64,000 nt of DNA from Simplicispira sp. 125 (GCF_003096555.1 NZ_QEKM01000001.1:2480001-2544000), one strand, 5' to 3'; numbered from the stretch's first letter, positions 7,908-16,371 are shown. Notes: a model not told the origin generated them from the sequence alone. Numbers and translations: made by a program.

Positions 7908-8507
7908 TTACACAAACGCGTTGGCTTCGGCCTGCAGGCGGCAGCCCTCGGCCAGCACATGGGCCAGCAGCATCATCATGAGCCCCACCACCAGCATGCT
8001 CATTTCAAACGAACCCAGGCCCAGCACAATCAGCCCGCCGTTCTTCCCGGACGCGAGCCACGACAGCAGCACCGTCACCCCCATCTGGTAGAGCAGCGAG
8101 GTCACAAACATCGCCAGAAAACCCCAGCCGACACCACGAAATCCGCGCACCACCACGGGCCCGAACACCTCTCCGGCCAGAAAGGCACGGCAAATACGGT
8201 GCACGCACCACACGGCATAGAACATGGCCAGTGCGGGGATGCACTCGAGCCCCACCCCCACCCAGCGCCATGGCAAGTCCATGGACTGTGGTGGCGTCAG
8301 GCCGGCCAGCAAGGCCTGTGCAGGCACCACGGTCAGGGGCATCCAGCCACTCCAGCCGCCCTCCTGCCCAATCGCCGCCCAGCGCGCCAGAGAAATCCCG
8401 AACGACACCAGCGCACACACCCAACTGGCAACCAGCAAACCCCAGGCGAGGCGCCGAAACGAGGGATCCTGCACCGGCGAACCTTGAGAGGCCATGGAAG
8501 GAAACAT
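7908..8507 (-). CDS. DUF2975 membrane protein
   Basis: A 199-residue inner-membrane protein with four predicted transmembrane helices, about residues 18-40, 65-90, 105-135 and 150-190, matching the DUF2975 family in size and in the segment ...WCVHRICRAFLAGEVFG followed by the last helices. A longer reading from 8576 is possible but would contain the palindrome at 8525-8564 and has no ribosome site; the ATG at 8507 has AGGTG 7 bases upstream and is preferred. Function of the family is unknown. It is almost always found beside a YozG-like XRE regulator, as here, and might sense a membrane signal for it. Confidence 0.85.
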   Translation of the reverse strand: MFPSMASQGSPVQDPSFRRLAWGLLVASWVCALVSFGISLARWAAIGQEGGWSGWMPLTVVPAQALLAGLTPPQSMDLPWRWVGVGLECIPALAMFYAVWCVHRICRAFLAGEVFGPVVVRGFRGVGWGFLAMFVTSLLYQMGVTVLLSWLASGKNGGLIVLGLGSFEMSMLVVGLMMMLLAHVLAEGCRLQAEANAFV

Positions 8508-8524
8508 GGTGTGCACCTGATGAA

Positions 8525-8564
8525 ATTTCTGTAAAACAATAATAATATACTGTTTTACAGAAAT
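8525..8564. promoter_or_regulatory. perfect 14-bp-arm palindrome, operator between divergent genes
   Basis: Left arm ATTTCTGTAAAACA (8525-8538), 12-base AT-only-but-one spacer, right arm TGTTTTACAGAAAT (8551-8564), with no mismatch. It sits between the DUF2975 gene (minus, start 8507) and the lipoprotein gene (plus, start 8576) and is far more AT-rich than its surroundings. It is placed so that a bound dimer could close both promoters. The obvious candidate ligand is the XRE regulator two genes away. It is not followed by a T-run on either strand, so it is not an intrinsic terminator. Confidence 0.7.
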
Positions 8565-8575
8565 ACCATCGAACA

Positions 8576-9259
8576 ATGGCCTTGGACCTGCTCACCCCAC
8601 CCGATCGCGTCGAGCGTCCGCCCGCGCGGCAGACTGCCTCTGCGCTGCGCGCCCTCTGGCGTGTCTTGCCAGCGCTTGCCATGGCGTCGGCCGTGCTGGC
8701 CGCCTGTGGCAGCGTACCCGTAACCTCGCTGTGGAAACTGCGCAAGCTCAACCTGGAGACGCTGGACCCCGCAGCGCTGCGCGCTGCGGTGGTGCACCAG
8801 CCCGGCGTGCAACTCCATGGCCAGGGCCTGGTGCTGACCGTGAGCGTGTCGCGCAAGCTGCGCCAGCCCAACGGCGGCACCGTGACCGAGCAACTGGAAG
8901 AGAAACTTCCCCTGCAGGAGCTGCGCAGCACGGCCGAACGCAGCCTGCTGGCAGAGTACGACAGCCCCCAGACCACAACGCAGATCTGGCGCGTCGACCC
9001 CGCCGCCCTGCCCCGGCTGCAGGCCCTGCGTGCGAGAGCGCTGAGCTGGAAAGGAACGGATGGCGGGCAACGCGCGCTGGGTCTGGGGCTGGAACTGGCT
9101 GGCTGCCAACAAAAGGGCGCTCACAACCGGACCGTGACCACCCTGATCCGCTTTACCGAGCCGGGCGAATACATCCCTATCGTGCGCAACATGGATCTGG
9201 CCGAAACCATGTCCGCAGCAGATCTGAAACAACGGTTTCCAGACTGCCCCGAGGGCTGA
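8576..9259 (+). CDS. hypothetical lipoprotein
   Basis: A 227-residue protein with a lipobox: the hydrophobic stretch ending MASAVLAAC-G puts the lipidated cysteine at residue 44. The mature part of about 180 residues has no domain I recognise; it contains alternating beta-rich segments and two more cysteines near the end. The start is the ATG only 12 bases after the palindromic operator, with no Shine-Dalgarno sequence, so the mRNA may be leaderless or the real start may be internal. It is divergent from the DUF2975-XRE genes and may be controlled with them. It ends convergently 23 bases from ung. Confidence 0.65.
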   Translation: MALDLLTPPDRVERPPARQTASALRALWRVLPALAMASAVLAACGSVPVTSLWKLRKLNLETLDPAALRAAVVHQPGVQLHGQGLVLTVSVSRKLRQPNGGTVTEQLEEKLPLQELRSTAERSLLAEYDSPQTTTQIWRVDPAALPRLQALRARALSWKGTDGGQRALGLGLELAGCQQKGAHNRTVTTLIRFTEPGEYIPIVRNMDLAETMSAADLKQRFPDCPEG

Positions 9260-9282
9260 GATCCTACGGACTCGCAGTGCCT

Positions 9283-10014
9283 TCAGCCCCCATGCGCCCG
9301 CCGAAACGCCCGTGCCTGGCCGAAGTGCCCGCAACCGATAAAAGGCACGGGCGGACGCAGGGCCGACAGGGGCGATGGATGGTTGGCGCACAGCACCAAA
9401 TGCTGCGGTGCGGTGATGAGCACGCGCTTGGACTGCGCGTGCGCGCCCCAGAGCATGAAGACCACCGGCTGGGGCTGTGCGGCGACGTGGGCGATGAGCG
9501 CGTCGGTCAGCAGCTCCCAGCCGCGCCGGGCGTGGCTGGCGGGCTGGCCTTCTTCGACGGTGAGGGTGGTGTTGAGCAGCAAGGCGCCGCGCTCGGCCCA
9601 GGCGACCAGACTGCCGCCGGGCACCGGAAACGCCGGCGGCGGCTGGCCCAGGTCGCGCTCGATTTCCTTGAAAATGTTGCGCAGCGAGGGCGGCAATGCG
9701 ACACCGGACGCGACCGAAAACGCCAACCCCTCGGCCTGGCCCCGGCCGTGGTAGGGGTCCTGGCCAAGGATGACCAGGCGCACATCTTCAGGCGCCGTGA
9801 GCTCCAGCGCACGCAAGGGGCGCGGCGGAAAAACGGTGGCTCCAGCATCCAGCCGTGCCTGCAAAAAGTCCAGCAGCTTGCGGCCCTCTGTGCTGGCAAA
9901 AAAATCTTGTGCCAGCGATTGCCAACCGGGCGCCACAGGCCAGTCGGCGGGGTCGGCACTTTGCAACTGCGTGGGTGCAAGCCCGGTACCGCCTTGAACA
10001 ATATTTATGGTCAA
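9283..10014 (-). CDS. ung: uracil-DNA glycosylase
   Basis: Removes uracil from DNA; family 1 UNG of about 243 residues. The water-activating loop GQDPYHGRGQAEGLAFSV is at about residues 85-102, and the minor-groove loop HPSPLSA lies near 215. No ATG exists upstream of the conserved N-terminus. The best start is TTG at 10014, preceded at 5 bases by a perfect GGAGG; another in-frame TTG lies at 10026. Both lie in a copy of the dispersed repeat, so the repeat supplies the translation start. The gene is last in the trp operon, 52 bases after trpC. Confidence 0.93.
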   Translation of the reverse strand: MTINIVQGGTGLAPTQLQSADPADWPVAPGWQSLAQDFFASTEGRKLLDFLQARLDAGATVFPPRPLRALELTAPEDVRLVILGQDPYHGRGQAEGLAFSVASGVALPPSLRNIFKEIERDLGQPPPAFPVPGGSLVAWAERGALLLNTTLTVEEGQPASHARRGWELLTDALIAHVAAQPQPVVFMLWGAHAQSKRVLITAPQHLVLCANHPSPLSALRPPVPFIGCGHFGQARAFRRAHGG

Positions 10015-10066
10015 AATGGCCTCCAACGCTTACCCATAAAGCGCAAGCAGCTATTGTTTTTGATAT
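10005..10066 (+). repeat. dispersed ~60-bp repeat, copy 1 (between trpC and ung)
   Basis: Contains TCAAAATGGCCTC, CGCTTACCCATAAAGCG and AAGCAGCTATTG in that order, the landmarks of the family. Read on the minus strand it begins directly after the trpC stop codon and runs into the first codons of ung, whose GGAGG ribosome site and TTG start it provides. It can form an imperfect CGCTTT/AAGCG hairpin. Confidence 0.8.
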
Positions 10067-10867
10067 TCAGGCAAACAGCTTGGCCAGCTCCAGGCCGGGT
10101 TCTGGGGCACGCATGAAGGCCTCGCCCACCAAAAAGGCGTGCACACCGGCGTCGCGCATGGTCTTCACGTCCGCAGGCTTGAGAATGCCCGACTCGGTCA
10201 CCAGCAGGCGGTCGGCGGGCACATCCTTGAACATGCCCAGCGTGGTCTCGAGCGTGACCTCGAAGGTGCGCAGGTTGCGGTTGTTGATGCCGACCAGCGG
10301 CGTCTTGAGCTTCAATGCGCGCTCCAGCTCGGGGCGGTCATGCACCTCCACCAGCACCGCCATATCGAGGCTGCGGGCGATGGCTTCAAAGTCTGCCATT
10401 TGCGCATCGTCCAGGCAGGCGGCAATCAGCAAAATGGCGTCGGCGCCCATGGCACGGGCCTCGTAAACCTGGTACGGGTCGACCAGAAAATCCTTGCGCA
10501 GCACCGGCAGCTGGCAGCTGGCGCGCGCCTGCTTGAGGGCATCCACACTGCCCTGGAAAAACTGCCGGTCGGTCAGTACGGAGAGACAGGCCGCACTCAC
10601 GGCGCCATCGCCGTCGGCGTAACTCTGGGCGATGTCGGCCGGGATGAAGTCGGCGCGCAGCACGCCCTTGCTGGGGCTGGCTTTCTTGATCTCGGCGATC
10701 ACCGCCGCCTGGCCCTTGGCTATTTTGGCCCGCAGCGCGCCCTCGAAATTGCGCGTGAGCACGCGGCTCTCGGCATCGGCGCGCATGGCGTCAAACGGCA
10801 GGCGCTTTTTGGCGGCGGCCACTTCTTCGTGCTTGACGGCCACGATTTTGTTGAGGATGTCACTCAT
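10067..10867 (-). CDS. trpC: indole-3-glycerol-phosphate synthase
   Basis: Fifth step of tryptophan synthesis: closes the ring of carboxyphenylamino-deoxyribulose phosphate. At 266 residues it is the usual monofunctional length. Catalytic landmarks are [10 protein letters not shown] (about residues 60-69), [25 protein letters not shown] and VTESGI followed by the phosphate-binding LVGEAFMR. The ATG at 10867 lies inside the end of the small membrane-protein gene (8-base overlap), so translation is coupled. Its stop codon is immediately followed by a dispersed-repeat copy and then ung. Confidence 0.96.
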   Translation of the reverse strand: MSDILNKIVAVKHEEVAAAKKRLPFDAMRADAESRVLTRNFEGALRAKIAKGQAAVIAEIKKASPSKGVLRADFIPADIAQSYADGDGAVSAACLSVLTDRQFFQGSVDALKQARASCQLPVLRKDFLVDPYQVYEARAMGADAILLIAACLDDAQMADFEAIARSLDMAVLVEVHDRPELERALKLKTPLVGINNRNLRTFEVTLETTLGMFKDVPADRLLVTESGILKPADVKTMRDAGVHAFLVGEAFMRAPEPGLELAKLFA

Positions 10868-11033
10868 GGGGGCGGTTCTTTTCAGGGGAAGAAGGGGGCA
10901 AATGGGACTCCTGCGGCGGCTTGCGCAGGACGCGGCGCAGCACCACGGCCAAGGCGATACCGCCGCCCACCAGCAGCAGCGTGAAGACGATGACAATCCA
11001 GGTGCCAGGGTAGGTCCAGAAAGACGGTTGCAT
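10860..11033 (-). CDS. 57-residue single-helix membrane protein in the trp operon
   Basis: Starts [12 protein letters not shown], has one transmembrane helix (about residues 11-34, rich in Val/Leu/Gly) and a basic then Pro/Ser-rich tail. A GAGGGAGAGAG purine run stands 3-10 bases before the ATG. Its end overlaps trpC by 8 bases and its start is 11 bases after trpD, so it is translated as part of the operon. No family recognised. It may be an assembly-related or accessory small protein; the tight coupling and good ribosome site argue it is real. Confidence 0.6.
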   Translation of the reverse strand: MQPSFWTYPGTWIVIVFTLLLVGGGIALAVVLRRVLRKPPQESHLPPSSPEKNRPHE

Positions 11034-11044
11034 CACTCTCTCCC

Positions 11045-12079
11045 TCACGCAGCAGCCAGCGCATGGGTGCGCGTAACGAGCTGCTCCAGCTTGGCGAGCG
11101 CTGCGCCGGAGTCGATGGCCGCGCGGGCCTGGGCAATGCCCTCCAGCATGGTCGCAGCCACGTTGGCGGCGTAGAGGGCGACACCGGCGTTCAGGCACAC
11201 GATGTCGCGCGCTGCGCCGGTCTCGCCCTTGAGCACGCCCAGCAGCAGATCACGCGACTGATCGGGCGTTTCCACTTTCAACGCCCGGTTGCTGGCCATG
11301 GCGAGGCCAAAGTCCTCGGGGTGGACTTCGTACTCGGTGATCTCGCCATTCTTGAGCTCACCCACCAGCGTGGCGGCGCCCAGGCTGATCTCGTCCATGC
11401 CGTCGCGCCCATAGACCACCAGCGCATGCTCAGCGCCCAGGCGCTGCAGCGCTCGCACCTGGATGCCCACCAGGTCAGGGTGGAACACGCCCATGAGAAT
11501 ATTGGGCGCGCCGGCCGGGTTGGTCAGCGGCCCCAGGATGTTGAAGAGGGTGCGCACACCCAGCTCCTTGCGCACCGGCGCCACGTTTTTCATGGCCGGA
11601 TGGTGGTTGGGGGCAAACATGAAGCCGATGCCGATTTCGTCGATGCACTGCGCAATCTGCTCAGGCTTGAGGTTGATGTGCACGCCCAGCGCCTCCATCA
11701 CGTCGGCGCTGCCGCTCTTGCTGGAAACGCTGCGCCCGCCATGCTTGCTGACCCGTGCGCCTGCAGCAGCAGCCACAAAGGTGGCGCAGGTGGAGATATT
11801 GAAGGTACCGGCACCGTCGCCGCCCGTGCCCACGATGTCGACCATGTGCGTGCGGTCGTGCACATGCACTTTGGTGGAAAACTCGCGCATCACCTGCGCG
11901 GCGGCCGTGATCTCACCGATGGTTTCTTTCTTCACGCGCAGGCCGGTCATGATGGCCGCCGTCATCACGGGCGAGAGCTCGCCCTGCATGATGAGCCGCA
12001 TCAGGTGCAGCATTTCGTCGTGGAAAATTTCGCAGTGTTCGATGGTGCGCTGCAGCGCTTCCTGGGGGGTGATGGACAT
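11045..12079 (-). CDS. trpD: anthranilate phosphoribosyltransferase
   Basis: Transfers phosphoribosyl from PRPP to anthranilate. At 344 residues it has the family motifs [14 protein letters not shown] (pyrophosphate/PRPP binding, about residues 81-94), [21 protein letters not shown], and [20 protein letters not shown] with [11 protein letters not shown]. The ATG at 12079 is preceded by GGAG at 10 bases; an ATG five codons upstream is possible but that ATG overlaps the ribosome site. It is separated from trpG by the lysE-type gene. It is an independent protein, not fused to trpG. Confidence 0.96.
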   Translation of the reverse strand: MSITPQEALQRTIEHCEIFHDEMLHLMRLIMQGELSPVMTAAIMTGLRVKKETIGEITAAAQVMREFSTKVHVHDRTHMVDIVGTGGDGAGTFNISTCATFVAAAAGARVSKHGGRSVSSKSGSADVMEALGVHINLKPEQIAQCIDEIGIGFMFAPNHHPAMKNVAPVRKELGVRTLFNILGPLTNPAGAPNILMGVFHPDLVGIQVRALQRLGAEHALVVYGRDGMDEISLGAATLVGELKNGEITEYEVHPEDFGLAMASNRALKVETPDQSRDLLLGVLKGETGAARDIVCLNAGVALYAANVAATMLEGIAQARAAIDSGAALAKLEQLVTRTHALAAA

Positions 12080-12099
12080 GGTTTTTTTCTCCATAAGAG

Positions 12100-12765
12100 T
12101 CAGGCCGAGGGCGCGTCCGTCCAGGCCAGTTTGAGCCCGAAGCCGATGAACAGGGCACCGGCGGCGCGGTCCAGCCAGTGCATGCCACGCTGCACTGCAC
12201 CTGCGCGCTTCGCCATCCACGCAGCGGCTAGCGCCCAGCCGACATTGACGGGAATCGCATTCACACTGAACAACACGCCCAGCAGCACGAAGACCAGCGC
12301 CTTGTTGGTGGTGCCCGGTGCGATGAACTGCGGCACAAAGGCCAAAAAGAAAATGACGACTTTGGGGTTGAGCACATTGGTCCAGAACCCGCCCATGAAA
12401 ACACGGGCCAGCGAAGGCGTTGTCACCGGTTCGGCCTGCGCCGCAGCCAGCGCCGCGCCACTGCCACCCCCCGACGCCCGGGACAGCAGCATGCGCACGC
12501 CCATCCACAGCAGGTAGGCTGCGCCCAGCACTTTGAGCACCGTGAATGCCGTGGCCGATGCCGCCAGCAGCGCACCCACACCCACGGCGGCGGCGGCGAC
12601 ATGCACCATGCAGCCCAGTGCAATGCCCAGCGACGCCACGACCCCGGCCCGCGCGCCATGCCGCAGCGCGTTCGAGACGATATACAGCACGTCCGGCCCG
12701 GGCGTGAGGTTGAGCAACCAGCCCGCTGCGATGAATAGCAGTAGCTGGTGCGCCTCCATCGTCAT
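12100..12765 (-). CDS. LysE/RhtB-family amino-acid exporter
   Basis: A 221-residue inner-membrane exporter with about six hydrophobic helices. The N-terminal signature [18 protein letters not shown] is characteristic of the LysE/RhtB family, and [21 protein letters not shown] is the matching second half. It overlaps trpG by an ATGA and is therefore co-translated within the tryptophan operon. Inference: it may export tryptophan, anthranilate or a related metabolite, acting as an overflow valve for the pathway. The family does not reveal the substrate. Confidence 0.88.
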   Translation of the reverse strand: MTMEAHQLLLFIAAGWLLNLTPGPDVLYIVSNALRHGARAGVVASLGIALGCMVHVAAAAVGVGALLAASATAFTVLKVLGAAYLLWMGVRMLLSRASGGGSGAALAAAQAEPVTTPSLARVFMGGFWTNVLNPKVVIFFLAFVPQFIAPGTTNKALVFVLLGVLFSVNAIPVNVGWALAAAWMAKRAGAVQRGMHWLDRAAGALFIGFGLKLAWTDAPSA

Positions 12766-13334
12766 GCCGCCTGCTCGAGAAAGTTCTTGAGCATGGCGTG
12801 GCCGTGCTCGGTCAGGATGCTCTCCGGATGGAACTGCACGCCCTCAATGGCCAGCTCTTTGTGGCGCACGCCCATGATCTCGCCGTCATCCGTCCAGGCG
12901 GTGATTTCCAGCACTGCGGGGCAGGTGGCGCGCTCGATGGCCAGCGAGTGGTAGCGGTTGACCGTGAACTGCGCTGGCAGCCCTGCAAAAACGCCCTTTT
13001 GCGTGGTGGTGATGACGCTGGTCTTGCCGTGCATGAGCTGCTGCGCGCGCACGATGGTGCCGCCAAAGGCCGCGCCAATGCTCTGGTGCCCCAGGCACAC
13101 CCCCAGGATGGGGAGCTTGCCCGCAAAGTGCTGGATGGCCGCGACCGAGATACCCGCCTCCAACGGCGAGCACGGTCCGGGCGATACCACCAGCCGGTCG
13201 GGGGCGCGTGCGGCGATCCCTTCCACGGTGATTTCATCGTTGCGGAACACTTCCACCTGCGCACCCAGTTCACCGAAATACTGGACGATGTTCCAGGTAA
13301 AGCTGTCGTAGTTGTCGACCATCAAGAGCTTCAT
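12762..13334 (-). CDS. trpG: anthranilate synthase component II (glutamine amidotransferase)
   Basis: Supplies ammonia from glutamine to TrpE; also usable for folate synthesis as PabA. It is a class I amidotransferase of 190 residues with the triad visible: Cys in [10 protein letters not shown] (about residue 79) and His-Glu in GVQFHPESI near 168-170. The N-terminal [17 protein letters not shown] motif and PGPCSP oxyanion loop are present. It is linked by ATGA overlaps to the chorismate mutase gene upstream and the exporter gene downstream. Confidence 0.95.
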   Translation of the reverse strand: MKLLMVDNYDSFTWNIVQYFGELGAQVEVFRNDEITVEGIAARAPDRLVVSPGPCSPLEAGISVAAIQHFAGKLPILGVCLGHQSIGAAFGGTIVRAQQLMHGKTSVITTTQKGVFAGLPAQFTVNRYHSLAIERATCPAVLEITAWTDDGEIMGVRHKELAIEGVQFHPESILTEHGHAMLKNFLEQAA

Positions 13335-13663
13335 GGCTGGCTCCCTTGCGCAGGCGCGCGCAGGCGCGCGAACTCGCGGTGTTCAAAATCGATATAGGCT
13401 TCCATCATGCTGCGGTAGATGGCTTCGAGCACCTCGGGCTGGCCGCCCTCTGCCGCAGTGCGGGAGCGCACCCGCTGGATGATGGCTTCGATGCGCTCTT
13501 CGTCGCGCACCTGTCCCGCATCCTGCTTGATGCGCGCGGCTTGTGTCATGTAGCCGCCGCGCGTAACCAGAAGAGGCACCAGCACATCATCGAGCGCATC
13601 GATGTGGCGACGCACGTCTTCCATGGTGGCGCAGTACTGTGTGTTGTCAATGGCGCGCGTCAT
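13331..13663 (-). CDS. chorismate mutase (AroQ type)
   Basis: A 110-residue all-helical AroQ-fold protein: the first helix has [20 protein letters not shown], the middle [21 protein letters not shown] supplies the Lys and Arg that bind chorismate, and the last helix ends ...[14 protein letters not shown]. It could be chorismate mutase or an isochorismate-pyruvate lyase-like relative. The start at 13663 overlaps the trpE stop by ATGA. It competes with TrpE for chorismate, so its position between trpE and trpG is notable; it may act on phenylalanine/tyrosine synthesis or control the branch point. Confidence 0.85.
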   Translation of the reverse strand: MTRAIDNTQYCATMEDVRRHIDALDDVLVPLLVTRGGYMTQAARIKQDAGQVRDEERIEAIIQRVRSRTAAEGGQPEVLEAIYRSMMEAYIDFEHREFARLRAPAQGSQP

Positions 13664-15159
13664 TCCAGGCCCTCTTCCACGAGTTCGGCGGCGCGCAGCA
13701 GGGCGCGGGCCTTGTGTTCTGTTTCTTTCCACTCCATCTCGGGCACCGAGTCGGCCACCACGCCTGCGGCAGCCTGCACGTAGAGTGTTCCGTCTTTCAC
13801 GATGCCGGTGCGGATGGCAATCGCTAGGTCCATGTCACCGGCATAGCTGAGGTAGCCGCAGGCGCCGCCATACAGGCCGCGCTTGGTGGGTTCGAGCTGG
13901 TCGATGATTTCCATGGCGTGCACCTTGGGCGCACCTGTGAGCGTACCCGCCGGGAACGTGGCCTTGAGCACATCCATGCTGGTCATGCCGTCATTGAGAA
14001 TGCCCTCGACGTTGCTCACAATGTGCATCACATGGCTGTAGCGCTCGACGGCAAAGGCCTCGGTCACCTTCACGCTGCCGGTCTTGGCGATGCGGCCGAT
14101 GTCATTGCGCGCCAGGTCGATCAGCATCACATGCTCGGCACGTTCCTTGGGGTCGTTGACCAGTTCCACCTCGGTGGCCTTGTCCAGCTCGGGCGTGGCA
14201 CCGCGCGGGCGCGTACCCGCCAGCGGGCGGATGGTGACCTTCTGCCCCTCGGGCGTACTCTCCTGGCGCACCAGAATCTCGGGGCTGGCGCCCACCACAT
14301 GGCTGTCGCCAAAGTGGTAGTAGTACATGTAGGGGCTGGGGTTGAGCGCGCGCAGCGCGCGGTACAGCGACAGCGGCGACTCGGTGTAACGCTTGTGGAT
14401 GCGCTGGCCGACTTGCACCTGCATGAAGTCACCGGCGGCAATCAGCTCCTTGGCGTGCTCGACGGCGGCCAGATAATCTTGCTTGGCAAAATCGCGCTGC
14501 GCCGGGTGGCCTTGCGTCGCCTGTACCTGGGGCGCGCTGACCGAATACTTGAGCTGTTCGCGCAACTCGCGCAGGCGTTTTTTGCCGTTGCTATAGGCCT
14601 CAGGGCGCGCCGGGTCCGCGTAGACGATCAGATAGAGCTTGCCCGACAGGTTGTCGATCACGGCCAGTTCTTCGCATTGCAGCAGCAAGATGTCGGGCAT
14701 GCCCAGGGTGTCGGGCGGGCACGAGTTTTCCAGCTTCTTCTCGATATGGCGCACCGCGTCGTAGCCAAAATAACCCGCCAGGCCGCCGCAAAAGCGCGGC
14801 AGGCCGGGGCGCAGCGCCACCTTGAAACGCTTCTGGTAAGCCGCCACGAAGTCGAGCGGGTTGCCCGGCGCGCTTTCCACCACCTGGCCGTCGGTCACGA
14901 CCTCGGTCACGGCGGCGGCGCCAAAGCCGCGCGCGCGCAGCAGCGTGCGCGCAGGCAGGCCGATGAAGCTGTAGCGGCCAAAGCGCTCGCCACCCACTAC
15001 AGATTCGAGCAGGAAGCTGTATTTGCCGCCATCGCGCGTGTGTGCCAGCTTCAAATAGAGCGACAACGGGGTTTCCAGGTCGGCGAAGGCTTCCGCCATG
15101 AGCGGAATACGGTTGTAGCCTTCGCGCGCCAGGCTCTGAAATTCAAGTTCGGTGATCAC
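13660..15159 (-). CDS. trpE: anthranilate synthase component I
   Basis: Converts chorismate with ammonia to anthranilate. At 499 residues it is full length. The chorismate-binding domain contains FMQVQVGQRI, RPLAGTRPRGATPELD, DPKERAEHVMLIDLARNDIGR and the C-terminal FPAGTLTGAPKVHAMEIID, YGGACGYLSYAGDMDLAIAIRT signature. The N-terminal regulatory domain with LLESVVGGERFGRYSFIG carries the tryptophan-feedback element (LLES). It is the first gene of the operon, preceded by a leader that contains a candidate attenuator peptide. Confidence 0.97.
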   Translation of the reverse strand: MITELEFQSLAREGYNRIPLMAEAFADLETPLSLYLKLAHTRDGGKYSFLLESVVGGERFGRYSFIGLPARTLLRARGFGAAAVTEVVTDGQVVESAPGNPLDFVAAYQKRFKVALRPGLPRFCGGLAGYFGYDAVRHIEKKLENSCPPDTLGMPDILLLQCEELAVIDNLSGKLYLIVYADPARPEAYSNGKKRLRELREQLKYSVSAPQVQATQGHPAQRDFAKQDYLAAVEHAKELIAAGDFMQVQVGQRIHKRYTESPLSLYRALRALNPSPYMYYYHFGDSHVVGASPEILVRQESTPEGQKVTIRPLAGTRPRGATPELDKATEVELVNDPKERAEHVMLIDLARNDIGRIAKTGSVKVTEAFAVERYSHVMHIVSNVEGILNDGMTSMDVLKATFPAGTLTGAPKVHAMEIIDQLEPTKRGLYGGACGYLSYAGDMDLAIAIRTGIVKDGTLYVQAAAGVVADSVPEMEWKETEHKARALLRAAELVEEGLE

Positions 15160-15279
15160 GGGGGAGACTCCCTGCTGGGGTGGCGCGCAAACCGCAAGGG
15201 TGGGGTCAGGCGCCGCTGTTCATGGACGGGCCCCCTGGCAGGGGCAGAAACTGCACGCCGGGAAGTACCCCAGGTGCCA
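15160..15279 (-). promoter_or_regulatory. trpE leader with alternative stem potential
   Basis: Untranslated region between the candidate leader peptide and trpE. On the minus strand it has a GCCCCTGCCAGGGGGC hairpin (about 15228-15243) able to pair alternatively with the tryptophan-codon segment of the leader. I see no U-rich intrinsic terminator, so control could work through Rho or by sequestering the trpE start. Confidence 0.35.
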
Positions 15280-15363
15280 TCAGGTGTTCAGGCAGACAGG
15301 CTTACGCCAGGGCCAGGCCCCCCGGTCGCTGCGACCTGTAATGAACACGCGGTGAATGAACAT
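15280..15363 (-). CDS. trpL: candidate trp leader peptide
   Basis: A 27-codon open frame ending 120 bases before trpE. It encodes Trp-Pro-Trp at residues 17-19 (codons TGG CCC TGG) followed by RKPVC and a TGA stop. Two tryptophan codons this close in so short a leader are what attenuation requires. The Trp-codon segment GGCCCTGGC can pair with GCCAGGGGGCC about 75 bases downstream, allowing alternative structures. Weak points: no clear ribosome site before the ATG (an internal GTG is also possible), and no obvious terminator hairpin with a U-run. Confidence 0.45.
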   Translation of the reverse strand: MFIHRVFITGRSDRGAWPWRKPVCLNT

Positions 15364-15489
15364 GCCATAAAGTGTAGCAAATACACGCCTGCGCCTGCGC
15401 AAAGGCTGCGGCGCTCCCCCCCGGGAAAACCCATGGGCAAACCCTGATGTGGTTTTCCGCCATCAGCGGCACAATTTGTTGCAGTTTAC

Positions 15490-15501
15490 GAACGATCGTT
15501 C
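15490..15501. promoter_or_regulatory. 12-bp palindrome GAACGATCGTTC upstream of the chalcone-isomerase-like gene
   Basis: A perfect palindrome 18 bases before the ATG of the next gene, just upstream of its AAGGAG ribosome site. The shape (AACG..CGTT) resembles operators of TetR-family repressors. It probably overlaps the promoter. No TetR gene is adjacent, so the binding protein is unknown. Confidence 0.4.
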
Positions 15502-15519
15502 TTTTTTGTAAGGAGTGAC

Positions 15520-16101
15520 ATGATCAAGACGTTGCGCACCCTGTTTATTGCTGCTGGCCTGTGCGTGAGCACCGCGGCCTTTTCCATGGTGGAGCTCGCC
15601 GGGGTCAAGGTTGAAGACTCTGTCACCATCGCGGGAGCCAAGCTGCAGCTCAACGGCGCAGGCATCCGCTACAAAGGCCCCTTCAAGGTCTATGTGGGCG
15701 ACCTCTACACCACCCAGCCGGTCAAATCCCTGGATGAACTGATGGCGGCTCCGGGCCCCAAACGACTGTCCATGACTTTTCTGCGCGAAATCAATTCCGC
15801 TGATTTCGGCAAACTGCTCACGCGCGGCATCGAGGACAACGTCAGCAAGAGCGACCTCTCCAAAATCATTCCCGGCATGATCAAAATGGGGGAAATTTTT
15901 GCTGCCAACAAATCCTTTGAGACAGGCGACGTCTGCGCCCTGGAATGGGACCCTGCCAAGGGCCTGAGCATCTGGGCCAAAGGCAAATTGCAGGCCGAAC
16001 CCTTCAAGGACCCTGCCTTTTTCCGCGCACTGATGTCCATCTGGTTCGGCCACACCCCGGCGGACTGGAAACTCAAGGATCAGATGCTCGGCATCAAGTG
16101 A
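15520..16101 (+). CDS. secreted chalcone-isomerase-like protein
   Basis: A 193-residue protein with a signal peptide (hydrophobic residues 5-20, cleavage near Ala20-Phe-Ser). The mature part has the bacterial chalcone isomerase-like fold: VTIAGAKLQLNGAGIRYKGPFKVYVGDLYT and KRLSMTFLREINSADF are its typical first strands. Bacterial members are periplasmic, may bind fatty acids or similar small ligands, and are not plant-type flavonoid enzymes. AAGGAG precedes the ATG. It is divergent from the trp operon and is followed by a GC hairpin. Confidence 0.8.
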   Translation: MIKTLRTLFIAAGLCVSTAAFSMVELAGVKVEDSVTIAGAKLQLNGAGIRYKGPFKVYVGDLYTTQPVKSLDELMAAPGPKRLSMTFLREINSADFGKLLTRGIEDNVSKSDLSKIIPGMIKMGEIFAANKSFETGDVCALEWDPAKGLSIWAKGKLQAEPFKDPAFFRALMSIWFGHTPADWKLKDQMLGIK

Positions 16102-16108
16102 TGCAGCG

Positions 16109-16135
16109 CGGCCCGCATAGGGCCGTCTGCCTTTT
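16109..16135 (+). terminator. probable intrinsic terminator after the chalcone-isomerase-like gene
   Basis: Stem CGGCCC-GCATA-GGGCCG (16109-16125), seven bases after the stop codon, followed by TCTGCCTTTT. The 6-base GC stem is perfect; the T-run is short and interrupted. Confidence 0.5.
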
Positions 16136-16371
16136 GGGTGAGACGCCTGTGCAAGGACAGGCTGTCACCGACCCGACAGTTAGAGGACTGCGCCTATGCC
16201 GCCAGCGTGCCCCTTGGGTTACGCTGATCCGCATCTGCATGGGACACACCTCTCCCTTGCAATGGCTGCACCTTCGCCCCTCCCCCACCGTGGTCACCCC
16301 ACACCCGCTTTCGCAGCGCCCTGAGATACCGCCGTCGATTTTTCTGCCACCCCTTGCGCTCTGAGACCACC

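Noticed and set aside
8508..8576. Longer start for the DUF2975 protein at 8576
   Set aside because: It would put the perfect operator palindrome inside the coding region and has no ribosome site; the ATG at 8507 has one.
11063..12517. A 484-codon open frame on the plus strand opposite trpD and lysE
   Set aside because: It is the antisense shadow of well-recognised genes. High GC makes stop codons rare on both strands, and its translation shows no family resemblance.
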